From positions 90,445 through 154,444 of the forward strand of contig CAZARN010000006.1 of assembly GCA_964487565.1 (NCBI GenBank): 64,000 nt of DNA, given 5' to 3'. Positions 36,201 through 43,509 of the stretch are shown piece by piece. Source of the DNA: Phil1 sp964487565. Lineage in GTDB: Bacteria; Bacillota; Clostridia; Christensenellales; CAG-138. The translations under genes and the position numbers were made by a program. Position 1 is the stretch's first letter. Each line of letters begins with the position of its first letter. Under the pieces are notes generated by a model, which saw only the letters and a list, made by a program, of their open reading frames with translations, did no database searches and was not told the origin of the DNA.

Positions 36201-36848
36201 CAGGAATTCGCGCGCCGTGGCGCTTTGCTCTTCAAGCGGGCCGACCTGCTTGCTTAACTCGTCAAGGATATCGCGCAGTCTCTCGAGGTTCAGCTTCGTG
36301 TTCTCAAGCTTATGCTCCGCTTCCTCCTTGCGCACGCGATATTTCATCACGCCCGCCGCTTCCTCAAAGGCGTTGCGCCTGTCGGCCGACTTGTTGGAAA
36401 GTATCTCCTCCACCTTGCCCTGTCCGATAATGGAATAACCGTCGCGCCCGACGCCCGTATCGCGGAAAAGCTCCGCGATATCCTTCCGGCGGCAAGCCTG
36501 ACGGTTGATAAAAAACTCGCTCTCCCCGGAACGGTACATTCTTCTTGTTATGCAAACCTCGGCAAAATCCGTAAGGAGTTCATGATCCGTATTGTCAAAT
36601 GTAAGCGATACCTCACAGTAGGCGAGTGCTTTTCTCGCCTCCGTGCCGTTGAATATAATATCTTCCATCTTCGATCCGCGCAGCGCTTTGGCGCTCTGTT
36701 CGCCAAGCACCCAGCGCACCGCGTCCGCGATGTTGCTTTTGCCGCTTCCGTTTGGTCCGATTATTGCCGTGATACCGTTTTCGAACTGTATCTCGGTTTT
36801 TCGTGCGAACGACTTGAAGCCGTACATTTCAAGTTTTGTCAGTCTCAA
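33291..36848 (-). CDS. smc: Chromosome segregation protein SMC
   Basis: An 1185-residue condensin subunit. N-terminal head with FKSFARKTEIQF and Walker A GPNGSGKSN (residues 32-40), two long coiled coils flanking a hinge near 500-660 (contains GSMTGGS), and a C-terminal head with LLSGGERALTAIALL and Walker B FCILDEIESSLDE. Start is TTG at 36848, which gives the standard N-terminus (MRLTKLEMYGFKS); GGAAGG lies about 10 bases upstream, and the next ATG would cut 7 residues. It lies 6 bases after rnc. scpAB are not here. Confidence 0.96.
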   Translation of the reverse strand: MRLTKLEMYGFKSFARKTEIQFENGITAIIGPNGSGKSNIADAVRWVLGEQSAKALRGSKMEDIIFNGTEARKALAYCEVSLTFDNTDHELLTDFAEVCITRRMYRSGESEFFINRQACRRKDIAELFRDTGVGRDGYSIIGQGKVEEILSNKSADRRNAFEEAAGVMKYRVRKEEAEHKLENTKLNLERLRDILDELSKQVGPLEEQSATAREFLKLRDELREIEINVFLYQYDKLSERLRELNANMSQFAEEIGTGTALDAELASACAAQEESERALGDSISAMQTKLLAMTTGVETHAGESKVFRERLQNLIREKERTQAAVEGDAGRLDSIEADIRKCEAGLEEKRLECENHAAELERAGMALDAMKRETEDGEERLEKQKNEMIAALNRLADAKILMSRFETMRSTMEKQIASLSLGRDNANKKCGELNAEYADALLAQKKIEEERDELSLAKAEAISFLNETNQRLREARDAVRSAEQQAEAGRARLKVLEEMKRAHEGYYSSVRNLLRDAERDIQLKRRMEGVLAELIRVPSEYETAIEMSLGPALQNIVTKTEEDAKTVIDYLRKRDYGRATFLPVTAMRPRVLDDRERAMCRVQGFVGVASELISFDERYRGVVENLLGRTVIVSDLDAGIAINKQAHSGFRIATLKGDIINPGGSMTGGSMQKREFSLVGREREIDDLRKRNIALEEESRIKTEEADTLEAGLDNANKAVGERSDALHEKEVELAAHTEKTDIIKKYVDEASEALSDADEEIGRIRDDIENIDAQFKNAEHDSTSIEEGKTATQDDIKAAQDSLAALRGQYEQKTAQYSDMRVAAAAAGKELSAADAELERLKKEAAALRNTDADNAKKLCEYKAQFDALTKEMSAIEGSIESERREVDALTDRLHAAEEERAKHLKSLDELRERRSAAGDELAALRDRSHRTELNISRAEMELKGIQDRIWEDYELTYENAQPYRRDIAVTASHIRVDELKHAIKELGDVNLNAIEDYKSVKERYDTLSVQYDDLTKAEADLRELIEQLVSTMENEFRRQFTRIQENFSATFAELFGGGSAELVLSDKNDILNCNIEIIAQPPGKKLQLLSLLSGGERALTAIALLFAILKLKPTAFCILDEIESSLDEVNVSTVAQYVKHYSQDTQFILITHRKGSMEVCNALYGVAMEEKGVSKVVSAKFSA

Positions 36849-36854
36849 ATGCTG

Positions 36855-37577
36855 TTAACCTTCCCGTTCAGTCTCAATAAGGCCGAATTCCGTGAGGGCC
36901 GCCTTTGCGGCCTTTTGACCCGCGTCCTGCTTGGTGCGTCCACAGCCCGTTCCGGAGGGTATCCCGGCGATGGTCACCTCCATCGTGAATATCTTGCTGT
37001 GGTCCGGGCCTGCGCTGCCGGCGAGCCTGTATGCGATCGCGCCCATGTGACGCTTTTGTACATATTCCTGAAGCATGGTCTTGTAATCCTTCAGCGCCCC
37101 GCCCCTGAGCGCCGCGTCGACGCTGCCGCCGATGAAGCTCATTATGAACCTGCGCGCAATCTCCATGCCGCCGTCAATGTACAAAGCGCCTATCACCGCT
37201 TCAAGCGCATCCGAAAGGATCGACGGTTTTTCCCTCCCGCCGGAGTGGTCCTCCCCGCGGCCGAGCAAAAGCGTTTCACCGACGCCAAGCTCCTTCGCCA
37301 CCTCGTAAAGCGCGCCTTCGCACACCGTCTGCGCGCGCAGCCGCGTCATGGCGCCTTCGTCAAATTCCCCGAAGCGCTTATAAAGGTAATCGCTCACGCA
37401 AAGCTCGAGCACCGCATCGCCAAGGAATTCAAGTCTCTCGTTATGCGCATTCGCCTTCCCGTCCCCTTTGACATAGGACGTATGGGTAAGCGCCATGTCC
37501 ATAAGGTAAAGGTCCTTGAAAACATAGCCGATCTTTTGTTCAAGCAGGGTGAGGCTGTTTCTTCTTTCCTCTTCCAC
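36855..37577 (-). CDS. rnc: Ribonuclease III
   Basis: A double-strand RNA endonuclease of 240 residues that processes rRNA. Catalytic domain with NERLEFLGDAVLELCVSDYL and the later DALEAVIGALYIDGG; dsRNA-binding domain from about residue 165 (DYKTMLQEYVQKR) to the end. Start is probably GTG at 37577, with GGAGG 4 bases upstream. A TTG 18 bases earlier falls in the T tract of the upstream terminator and is unlikely. Confidence 0.95.
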   Translation of the reverse strand: MEEERRNSLTLLEQKIGYVFKDLYLMDMALTHTSYVKGDGKANAHNERLEFLGDAVLELCVSDYLYKRFGEFDEGAMTRLRAQTVCEGALYEVAKELGVGETLLLGRGEDHSGGREKPSILSDALEAVIGALYIDGGMEIARRFIMSFIGGSVDAALRGGALKDYKTMLQEYVQKRHMGAIAYRLAGSAGPDHSKIFTMEVTIAGIPSGTGCGRTKQDAGQKAAKAALTEFGLIETEREG

Positions 37578-37593
37578 TTTGCCTCCACATGCC

Positions 37594-37618
37594 AAAAACC
37601 CGCATCGACGATGCGGGT
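37594..37618 (-). terminator. Terminator after acpP, at the rnc leader
   Basis: Perfect 9-bp stem ACCCGCATC with GATGCGGGT, 3-base loop and five T on the minus strand. It lies between acpP and rnc, so rnc-smc-ftsY must depend on read-through or another start. Confidence 0.9.
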
Positions 37619-37636
37619 ACAGGCGCCGTTATAATT

Positions 37637-37858
37637 TCATTTGGCAATGTATTTGACGATATCGCCGACCGTATGGATGTTCGGCAGATCATCGTCGGGT
37701 ATTTCAACACCGTATTCCTGCTCAAGATCCATAATAAGCTCAACCACATCGAGTGAATCCGCTTTGAGATCGTCAATGAGCCTGGATTCGGGGTTTATGT
37801 TTTCCTCGGGGATGTCAAGCTGCTTGGCTATGACAGCGCGAACTTTTTCAAATTCCAT
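37637..37858 (-). CDS. acpP: Acyl carrier protein
   Basis: A 73-residue acidic carrier for fatty acid synthesis. The phosphopantetheine site is Ser35 in KADSLDVVELIM. AAAGGCGG precedes the ATG. It follows plsX and has its own promoter. Confidence 0.97.
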   Translation of the reverse strand: MEFEKVRAVIAKQLDIPEENINPESRLIDDLKADSLDVVELIMDLEQEYGVEIPDDDLPNIHTVGDIVKYIAK

Positions 37859-37886
37859 TCAAACACCGCCTTTCAATTTGATAAAT

Positions 37887-37915
37887 AGTTTATTCCACAG
37901 ATTCTGATATGTCAA
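37887..37915 (-). promoter_or_regulatory. acpP promoter
   Basis: TTGACA (37910-37915), 17-base spacer, TAAACT (37887-37892). The -35 overlaps the plsX stop codon. Confidence 0.7.
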
Positions 37916-38925
37916 TCCTCACTATCGGGCAAAGAAGCTATCGCCTGAGCCAAAACTTCGTTGACGGAGCCCTTCGCAAAAAGTCTCGCCTGCATAACGG
38001 CCGAGCGGAAAGCCCTTGCGTCCGAGCTGCCATGCGCCTTTATCACGCCTCCGTTTATGCCGAGAAGCGCCGCCCCGCCGACCTCTTTATAATCCATTTT
38101 CTTTTTCATGCGGCGAAACGCCGGCTTCGCAAGCGCGGCGCCGATTTTCGAGCGCGTATCCGCCATCAGCTCGTCCTTGAGCATGGAGAGGATAGTGGCG
38201 CTGAGCCCTTCGGTGTATTTCAGGACGATATTGCCCGCAAACCCGTCGCAGACAAGCGCGTCATAATCGCCGGAAAGGATATCCCTCGCCTCGCAGTTGC
38301 CGACAAAATTGATCGGAGCCGCTTCGAGCAGTTTATATGCGGCCTTTGTCAGCTCGCAGCCTTTTTCGGCTTCCGCGCCGTTGTTCAAAAGCGCGATGCG
38401 CGGTTTATCAACGCCCATCACCTTTTTCATATAAGCGTCTGCCATCACGCCGAACTGTTGCAGATATGACGGTTTGCAGTCCGTGTTTGCCCCGCAGTCT
38501 ATCACCATTATCCACGAACCCGTCCTCGTTGGCAAAAGCGGAGCGAGCGCAGGCCGCTTCACGCCCTTTATTCTCCTCACGATGAGCGTCGCCCCCGTGA
38601 GCAGCGCGCCTGTTGAGCCCGCGGAAACCACGCACTCCGCCCCTGCGTCCGCAACAAGCTGAAGCGCCTTGACCATCGACGAATCCTTTTTACGCTTTAC
38701 AGCCACCGTCGGCTGATCATGGCAATCGATAACCTCATTGGCATCGAGGATGCTCATGCGCGCGCTGTCATAAGAATACTTGTTAAGCTCTGCCTTTATC
38801 GCGTCCTCGCGTCCTGAGAGGATTATCGCTATGTCGTCAAATTCTGCAAGCGCCTGTACCGCGCCCTCCACGACCGCGGCGGGCGCGTTGTCCCCGCCGA
38901 AGGCGTCCATAACAATACGGATCAT
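37912..38925 (-). CDS. plsX: Phosphate acyltransferase PlsX
   Basis: Makes acyl-phosphate from acyl-ACP for phospholipid synthesis, at the membrane surface. The 337 residues begin MIRIVMDAFGGDNAP and include SAGSTGALL, LPTRTG, DCGANTDCKP and DALVCDGFAGNIVLK. AAGGAAG precedes the ATG. The usual Firmicutes order (rpmF-plsX-...-acpP) holds, without fapR, fabD or fabG in between. Confidence 0.96.
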   Translation of the reverse strand: MIRIVMDAFGGDNAPAAVVEGAVQALAEFDDIAIILSGREDAIKAELNKYSYDSARMSILDANEVIDCHDQPTVAVKRKKDSSMVKALQLVADAGAECVVSAGSTGALLTGATLIVRRIKGVKRPALAPLLPTRTGSWIMVIDCGANTDCKPSYLQQFGVMADAYMKKVMGVDKPRIALLNNGAEAEKGCELTKAAYKLLEAAPINFVGNCEARDILSGDYDALVCDGFAGNIVLKYTEGLSATILSMLKDELMADTRSKIGAALAKPAFRRMKKKMDYKEVGGAALLGINGGVIKAHGSSDARAFRSAVMQARLFAKGSVNEVLAQAIASLPDSED

Positions 38926-38968
38926 TCTGACACTTCCTTATGATGTAATATGCATGATTGCAATGGTC

Positions 38969-38997
38969 AGTTTATCATATGGCAACGCTTTTGGCAA
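38969..38997 (-). promoter_or_regulatory. Promoter-like site before plsX
   Basis: TTGCCA (38992-38997), 17-base spacer, TAAACT (38969-38974), just after the rpmF terminator. Confidence 0.55.
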
Positions 38998-39000
38998 ACG

Positions 39001-39034
39001 ACAAAAGGACCTCCCTCATTTCGGGGGGAAGTCC
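39001..39034 (-). terminator. Terminator after rpmF
   Basis: Nine-pair stem with one G-U (39007-39015 with 39026-39034), 10-base loop, followed by TTTTGT on the minus strand. Confidence 0.75.
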
Positions 39035-39067
39035 AGATGCACATCGAATAATGCGAGGAAGGGATGA

Positions 39068-39259
39068 TCAGGCCTTCTTCTCTTCCATCTTGACGACCTG
39101 CTTGCCGTCATAATAACCGCAGTTCTTGCATACCCTGTGAGCGAGCTTCGGCTCGTGGCACTGAGGGCATTCAATGATTCCGGGGATGGAAAGCTTCCAG
39201 TTGCTGCTCCTGCGGGAATCGCGCCTCGCCTTGGATGTTTTTCTCTTGGGGACCGCCAT
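39068..39259 (-). CDS. rpmF: Ribosomal protein L32
   Basis: A 63-residue large-subunit protein starting MAVPKRKTSKARRDSRR with a four-Cys zinc site (CPQCHEPKLAHRVCKNCGYY), the zinc-binding form of L32. AAGGAGGTG before ATG 39259; the two extra codons upstream are not used. Confidence 0.98.
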   Translation of the reverse strand: MAVPKRKTSKARRDSRRSSNWKLSIPGIIECPQCHEPKLAHRVCKNCGYYDGKQVVKMEEKKA

Positions 39260-39261
39260 GA

Positions 39262-39786
39262 TCACACCTCCTTATCGTCTTTCAGCAATGCTTTGAGCTT
39301 TGCAAACGGGTTATCGGGTTCATCCGTATCGCCGTATGCAATGCACGAGCACTGCACCGTATTCAGGTCGCACCCGCAAACCGGGCACAATCCGCGACAA
39401 TCCTCTCTGCAAAGACTGTATACAGGCTTCATCAGGAGTATTTGATCGCGAACAAGGTCGTCCAGGATGATCTCTTCGCCGGTGAAAAGGTATATTTCCC
39501 CTTCATCGTCTTCCGACGCGCTCTTTTGGAAGCGCTCGTCGAATTGAGTCCTGAAGTCTTCGATGAACTCTTTTCCGCATCTTGAGCATATACTGTTGAA
39601 TGCGGTGCAAATGATTCCGGTTATGCTGAAACCTTCACCGTCAAACGCATATTCCGCATCCACCGTAACAGGTGAAGCGAAACGGACGTCCCCTGTCGGG
39701 CAGTCAATATCTTCCCACCGTTCGGTGAAATGCGCCTTTGCGGCGCTGCCGGGCATTTTCAGCTCCCTTGAAACATTCAGCCTCAT
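39262..39786 (-). CDS. ylbN: DUF177 / YceD family protein
   Basis: A 174-residue protein of the DUF177 family, which nearly always precedes rpmF and is linked to 23S rRNA or ribosome maturation; its exact action is unsettled. Two Cys groups are visible: CSRCGKEF in the middle and CREDCRGLCPVCGCDL near residue 130-145. Consensus promoter with an inverted repeat upstream. Only two bases separate its stop from the rpmF ATG. Confidence 0.92.
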   Translation of the reverse strand: MRLNVSRELKMPGSAAKAHFTERWEDIDCPTGDVRFASPVTVDAEYAFDGEGFSITGIICTAFNSICSRCGKEFIEDFRTQFDERFQKSASEDDEGEIYLFTGEEIILDDLVRDQILLMKPVYSLCREDCRGLCPVCGCDLNTVQCSCIAYGDTDEPDNPFAKLKALLKDDKEV

Positions 39787-39804
39787 CGAAAGTCGACCTC
39801 GTCT

Positions 39805-39833
39805 ATTTTATCCATTGCGATATTGTTTGTCAA
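39805..39833 (-). promoter_or_regulatory. ylbN-rpmF promoter
   Basis: TTGACA (39828-39833), 17-base spacer, TAAAAT (39805-39810). Confidence 0.85.
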
Positions 39834-39840
39834 CAATATC
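39819..39840 (-). promoter_or_regulatory. Perfect inverted repeat over the ylbN -35 element
   Basis: GATATTGTT-N4-AACAATATC: nine perfect base pairs around four bases; the centre is the first part of the -35 hexamer. No T tract follows on the minus strand, so it is not an ackA terminator of the usual kind. Looks like a repressor site; the protein is unknown. Confidence 0.6.
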
Positions 39841-39845
39841 TTTCC

Positions 39846-41045
39846 TTATTTTGCAGCAAGCGCGGCTGTATCGCGCGCAATTACCATCTCTTCGTCCGTC
39901 GGGATGACGAAAACTTTCACGCGGCTGCCTTTTTTGCTGATTTCGACCTCTTCCCCGCGCGGGCAGGAACGGTTATACTCGAAATCAACGTCAACGCCGA
40001 GGTATTCAAGCCCGGTGAGCGTCTTCTCGCGCACGTTGCGGTCATTCTCGCCCACGCCCGCCGTGAAGACTATCGCATCCACTCCGCCAAGAGCCGCGGC
40101 ATAGGCGCCGATATACTTCTTCACCTTGTAGCAGAAGGTGTCTATCGCAAGCTTTGCGCGCTCGTTGCCGGCCTTCGCCGCGTCGTCAAGATCGCGGAAA
40201 TCGGATGATACGCCGGAAATGCCCAGCATACCGCTCTTCTTGTTCATATAAGCGTCGATCCCCTTACGGTCCAGGTTCAGCTTTTCCATAAGGTAAGTGA
40301 CGATGGCGGGATCCATATCGCCGCAGCGGGTGCCCATTGGCACACCCTCAAGCGGGGTAAGGCCCATCGACGTATCTATGCACTTTCCGCCCTTTACGGC
40401 CGATATGCTGGAACCGTTGCCAAGATGGCAGGTTATCACGCGGGTGTCCTTGGCGGGCATGTCAAGCTTCGCTATCGCGCGGCCGGATACATACAGATGG
40501 CTTGTGCCGTGGAAGCCGTAACGCCTGACCATAAGCTCCTTGTACGCCTCATACGGCAGACCGTATATGAAAGCTTCCGGGGGCATGGTCTGATGAAATG
40601 CCGTGTCGAATACGGCGACCATGGGAGTCTTGGGCATGATGGCGCGGCAGGCGCTGATGCCCATCAGGTTCGCGGGGTTGTGCAGCGGGGCAAGGACCGA
40701 GAGTTTTTCGATCTCGGCGATAAGCTCGTCCGTGATAAGCACGGACTTTGAGAATCTCTCTCCGCCGTGGACGACGCGATGACCGACTGCGTCGATCTCA
40801 TCCATGCTCTTCACGACGCCGATCTTCTTGTCGGCAAGCTTATCAAGCACCATGCGGATGGCGTCCGTATGGTCCTTCATGTTCTCCTTGAATTCATACT
40901 TGTCCTTGCCGGGCTTGTATGTAAGCATGGAACCTTCCATACCGATGCGCTCGCAAAGGCCCTTTGCGATAACTTCGCCCGAATCGACGTTGATGAGCTG
41001 ATACTTAAGCGAGGAGCTTCCCGCGTTGATCACGAGTATCTTCAT
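39846..41045 (-). CDS. ackA: Acetate kinase
   Basis: Converts acetyl phosphate and ADP to acetate and ATP, the main ATP-yielding step of acetate fermentation. A 399-residue enzyme with VINAGSSSLKYQLI start, GHRVVHGGE, FHGTSHLYVS, HLGNGSSISAVKGG and TRCGDMDPAI. GGAGG precedes the ATG by about 10 bases. It lies 18 bases after pta. Confidence 0.98.
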   Translation of the reverse strand: MKILVINAGSSSLKYQLINVDSGEVIAKGLCERIGMEGSMLTYKPGKDKYEFKENMKDHTDAIRMVLDKLADKKIGVVKSMDEIDAVGHRVVHGGERFSKSVLITDELIAEIEKLSVLAPLHNPANLMGISACRAIMPKTPMVAVFDTAFHQTMPPEAFIYGLPYEAYKELMVRRYGFHGTSHLYVSGRAIAKLDMPAKDTRVITCHLGNGSSISAVKGGKCIDTSMGLTPLEGVPMGTRCGDMDPAIVTYLMEKLNLDRKGIDAYMNKKSGMLGISGVSSDFRDLDDAAKAGNERAKLAIDTFCYKVKKYIGAYAAALGGVDAIVFTAGVGENDRNVREKTLTGLEYLGVDVDFEYNRSCPRGEEVEISKKGSRVKVFVIPTDEEMVIARDTAALAAK

Positions 41046-41063
41046 TTTATAACGTTCTCCTCC

Positions 41064-42071
41064 TCAGTTCAGGTTCTGCGCCTGCACTGATGTGATGGCG
41101 ACGACGTTCACGATATCCTCAACGCTGCATCCGCGGGAGAGATCGTTGACAGGCTTTGCAAAGCCCTGGCAGATAGGACCGGTGGCCGTTGCGCCGGCAA
41201 GACGCTGCACGAGCTTATAACCGATATTGCCTGCCTCAAGGCACGGGAAGACAAGGACGTTGGCCTTGCCCGCAACAGGGCTGCCCGGGCTCTTGAGCTG
41301 GCCGACTTTGGCAACGAGCGCCGCGTCCGCCTGAAGTTCGCCGTCAACCATCAGTTCAGGCGCAAGCTCATGCACCTTTGCAGTGGCGTTCGCAACCTTG
41401 TCGACGTCGTCATGCTTCGCGCTGCCCTTCGTGGAGAAGGAAAGCATCGCAACGCGGGGATCGATGCCGCACAGCACGCGACCGGTGTTTGCGGAAGCGA
41501 TCGCGATCGCCGCGAGCTGATCCGCATCCGGCCTGATGTTGACTGCGCAGTCGCCGAATATCATCACACCGTTGTCGCCGTATTCCTTCTTGGCTTCAGG
41601 CAGCTCCATGATGAAGCAGCTTGAAACGGTGGACATGCCCTTTGCCATTTTGATTATCTGAAGACCCGGACGGAGCGTTGCCGCAGTGGTGCATACAGCG
41701 CCTGCGACCATACCGTCGCCCTTGCCGTCCTTGACCATCATGGCTGCAAAGAAGAGAGGATCCTTCATCTGGTCGGCAGCCTTCTCAGGCGTCACGCCCT
41801 TTTCCTTGCGCATATCATAAAACTTGTCGACATAGCGCTGATAATCGGGTGAAGTTTCCGGATCAACTATATCGATACCGCAGAGGCACACGCCGAACTT
41901 TTCGGCAACAGCCTTTATCGCTTCGGGCTTACCAAGAAGCGTGACCTTTGCGATGCCTTGATCGGTTATCATACGGGCGGCCTGTACGGTGCGTTCCTCG
42001 CTGCCCTCGGGAAGTATGATGTGCTTTACGTCAGCCTTTGCTTTTGCCTTGATGGAATCCAGGATAGACAT
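41064..42071 (-). CDS. pta: Phosphate acetyltransferase
   Basis: Makes acetyl phosphate from acetyl-CoA. A 335-residue short-form enzyme (no N-terminal DRTGG/P-loop extension): ILPEGSEERTVQAARMITDQ near the start, AGAVCTTAATLRPGLQIIK, FGDCAVNIRPDADQLAAIAI. AAAGGAG 8 bases before ATG 42071; the longer open frame runs into the leader hairpin and is not used. Confidence 0.97.
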   Translation of the reverse strand: MSILDSIKAKAKADVKHIILPEGSEERTVQAARMITDQGIAKVTLLGKPEAIKAVAEKFGVCLCGIDIVDPETSPDYQRYVDKFYDMRKEKGVTPEKAADQMKDPLFFAAMMVKDGKGDGMVAGAVCTTAATLRPGLQIIKMAKGMSTVSSCFIMELPEAKKEYGDNGVMIFGDCAVNIRPDADQLAAIAIASANTGRVLCGIDPRVAMLSFSTKGSAKHDDVDKVANATAKVHELAPELMVDGELQADAALVAKVGQLKSPGSPVAGKANVLVFPCLEAGNIGYKLVQRLAGATATGPICQGFAKPVNDLSRGCSVEDIVNVVAITSVQAQNLN

Positions 42072-42105
42072 TGTGATTGCTCCTTTCGAATGTGTATACA
42101 TAAAC

Positions 42106-42125
42106 TCGGGACGATCCCGTCCCGA
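42106..42125 (-). promoter_or_regulatory. Hairpin at the 5' end of the pta mRNA
   Basis: TCGGGACG-N4-CGTCCCGA, a perfect 8-bp stem placed only a few bases after the -10 element, so the transcript probably starts at or in it. On the minus strand a T run precedes rather than follows it, so it does not look like a terminator for pta. It may protect the mRNA end. Confidence 0.55.
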
Positions 42126-42131
42126 AAAAAT

Positions 42132-42159
42132 ATTATAACACAACTTCAATTCAAGTTGT
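42132..42159 (-). promoter_or_regulatory. pta-ackA promoter with upstream palindrome
   Basis: TATAAT at 42132-42137 with no clear -35. An imperfect 20-base palindrome (ACAACTT-N6-AAGTTGT, 42140-42159) covers the place of the missing -35, which suggests an activator or repressor site. Confidence 0.5.
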
Positions 42160-42222
42160 ACCTTGAATGGAGATTTTATTGCTGTTTTCAGCCGCTTTTT
42201 TACACATAACGCCTTCAGGGTA

Positions 42223-42231
42223 TGCTATAAT
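42223..42231 (+). promoter_or_regulatory. Extended -10 promoter of tmcAL
   Basis: TGCTATAAT, 28 bases before the start codon; same spacing and sequence as at 6596. Confidence 0.6.
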
Positions 42232-42259
42232 CATCAAAACATCGCACGGAGGAGGCAAA

Positions 42260-43477
42260 ATGTACCTCGCCACAGGCATAATCGCAGAATACAACCCGTT
42301 CCACAACGGTCATTCATATCAGCTCATCGAGGCAAAAAAGCTTTCAGGCAGCCGCTTTGCCGTTGTCGCGATGAGCGGCAGCTTCACGCAGCGAGGCGAC
42401 ATTGCCTCGATGGACAAATTCACACGCGCGCGCTTTGCGCTCGAACGCGGCGCGGACATGGTGGTCGAGCTTCCCGTTCTTTTTTCGCTTGCCGCTGCCG
42501 AGCGTTTTGCAACCGGCGGCGTACATATTCTCGCATCAAGCGGCCTTGTAGGCACGCTCAGCTTCGGGGCGGAGAATGCTGACGCATCGCTGCTCAGGGA
42601 GGCCGCGCACGCCGCTTCGGATGAAAACGGAGCGCTCGGCGACAAACTTTCGCTGCATCTGGGCAAAGGGCTTTCATTCCCCGCAGCCCGCGCGGCGGCG
42701 CTTGCCGACTGCGGATGCCGTGGCGATCTGCTTGACGCGCTATGCGCGCCTAACAACATACTTGCCGTTGAATATATAAAAGCCCTCTCGCGTATTGCCC
42801 CGGATATCCGGCCTGTACCGGTCAAACGGCTCGGGACGCAGCATGACGCGCAAGGCGAATCCGACGGATTTGCTTCCGCCTCAGCGCTTCGTGCGGCGCT
42901 TGAGGAAAGCGATGCGTCCATGCTCCGCCGCTGCATGGATGCCGACGAAGCCGGGGAATGTATGCGCCTCATATCGGAGCTTCGCGTCCCCTGTTCCTCG
43001 GCGCGCCTTTCCGACATATTGATATACGCCGTGCGCAGGCTTTCGCCCATGCAGATCGAACGCATACCCGATGTTGCGGAAGGCCTTGAAAACGTGATTT
43101 ACCGCGAAGCCAGGAAGGCGGTAACGGCCGAAGAGTTGCTCCGTGCGATCAAATCCAGACGTTATACTGCATCAAGGCTCAGACGCATACTCTCATGTGC
43201 GCTTTTGGGCATAACCAAGCAAATGCACAGTCAATATCCATATCCGCAATACATCCGTGTGCTCGGCGTGCGCAACGATGCAAAAACGCTCCTTTCCGCG
43301 CTTTCGGAACGCGCGTCGCTGCCGGTGATAGCCTGTCGCGCGGACTGCGATGCGCTCGATGACGACGCTCGCTTCATGCTTGCGCTCGACGCTTTTGCAG
43401 ATGACATACTGGCTATGGCATCCCCCTCCCCGCAACCCTCCGTGGACGGCTTCTCGCATCCGCTTCTGAGCGTGTGA
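42260..43477 (+). CDS. tmcAL: tRNA(Met) cytidine acetate ligase
   Basis: Makes N4-acetylcytidine at the wobble position of elongator tRNA-Met from acetate and ATP. A 405-residue nucleotidyltransferase-fold protein: MYLATGIIAEYNPFHNGH with the HxGH-like motif, VVAMSGSFTQRGD, and SASALRAAL. ATG 42260 has GGAGGAGG upstream; the frame extends 31 codons earlier through the promoter and is not coding. It is divergent from pta-ackA, the producers of acetate. Part of the ylb-type cluster (B. subtilis ylbM). Confidence 0.95.
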   Translation: MYLATGIIAEYNPFHNGHSYQLIEAKKLSGSRFAVVAMSGSFTQRGDIASMDKFTRARFALERGADMVVELPVLFSLAAAERFATGGVHILASSGLVGTLSFGAENADASLLREAAHAASDENGALGDKLSLHLGKGLSFPAARAAALADCGCRGDLLDALCAPNNILAVEYIKALSRIAPDIRPVPVKRLGTQHDAQGESDGFASASALRAALEESDASMLRRCMDADEAGECMRLISELRVPCSSARLSDILIYAVRRLSPMQIERIPDVAEGLENVIYREARKAVTAEELLRAIKSRRYTASRLRRILSCALLGITKQMHSQYPYPQYIRVLGVRNDAKTLLSALSERASLPVIACRADCDALDDDARFMLALDAFADDILAMASPSPQPSVDGFSHPLLSV

Positions 43478-43509
43478 AATAGCGCGGCGTTTCCCGCATA
43501 CACTTGTGT

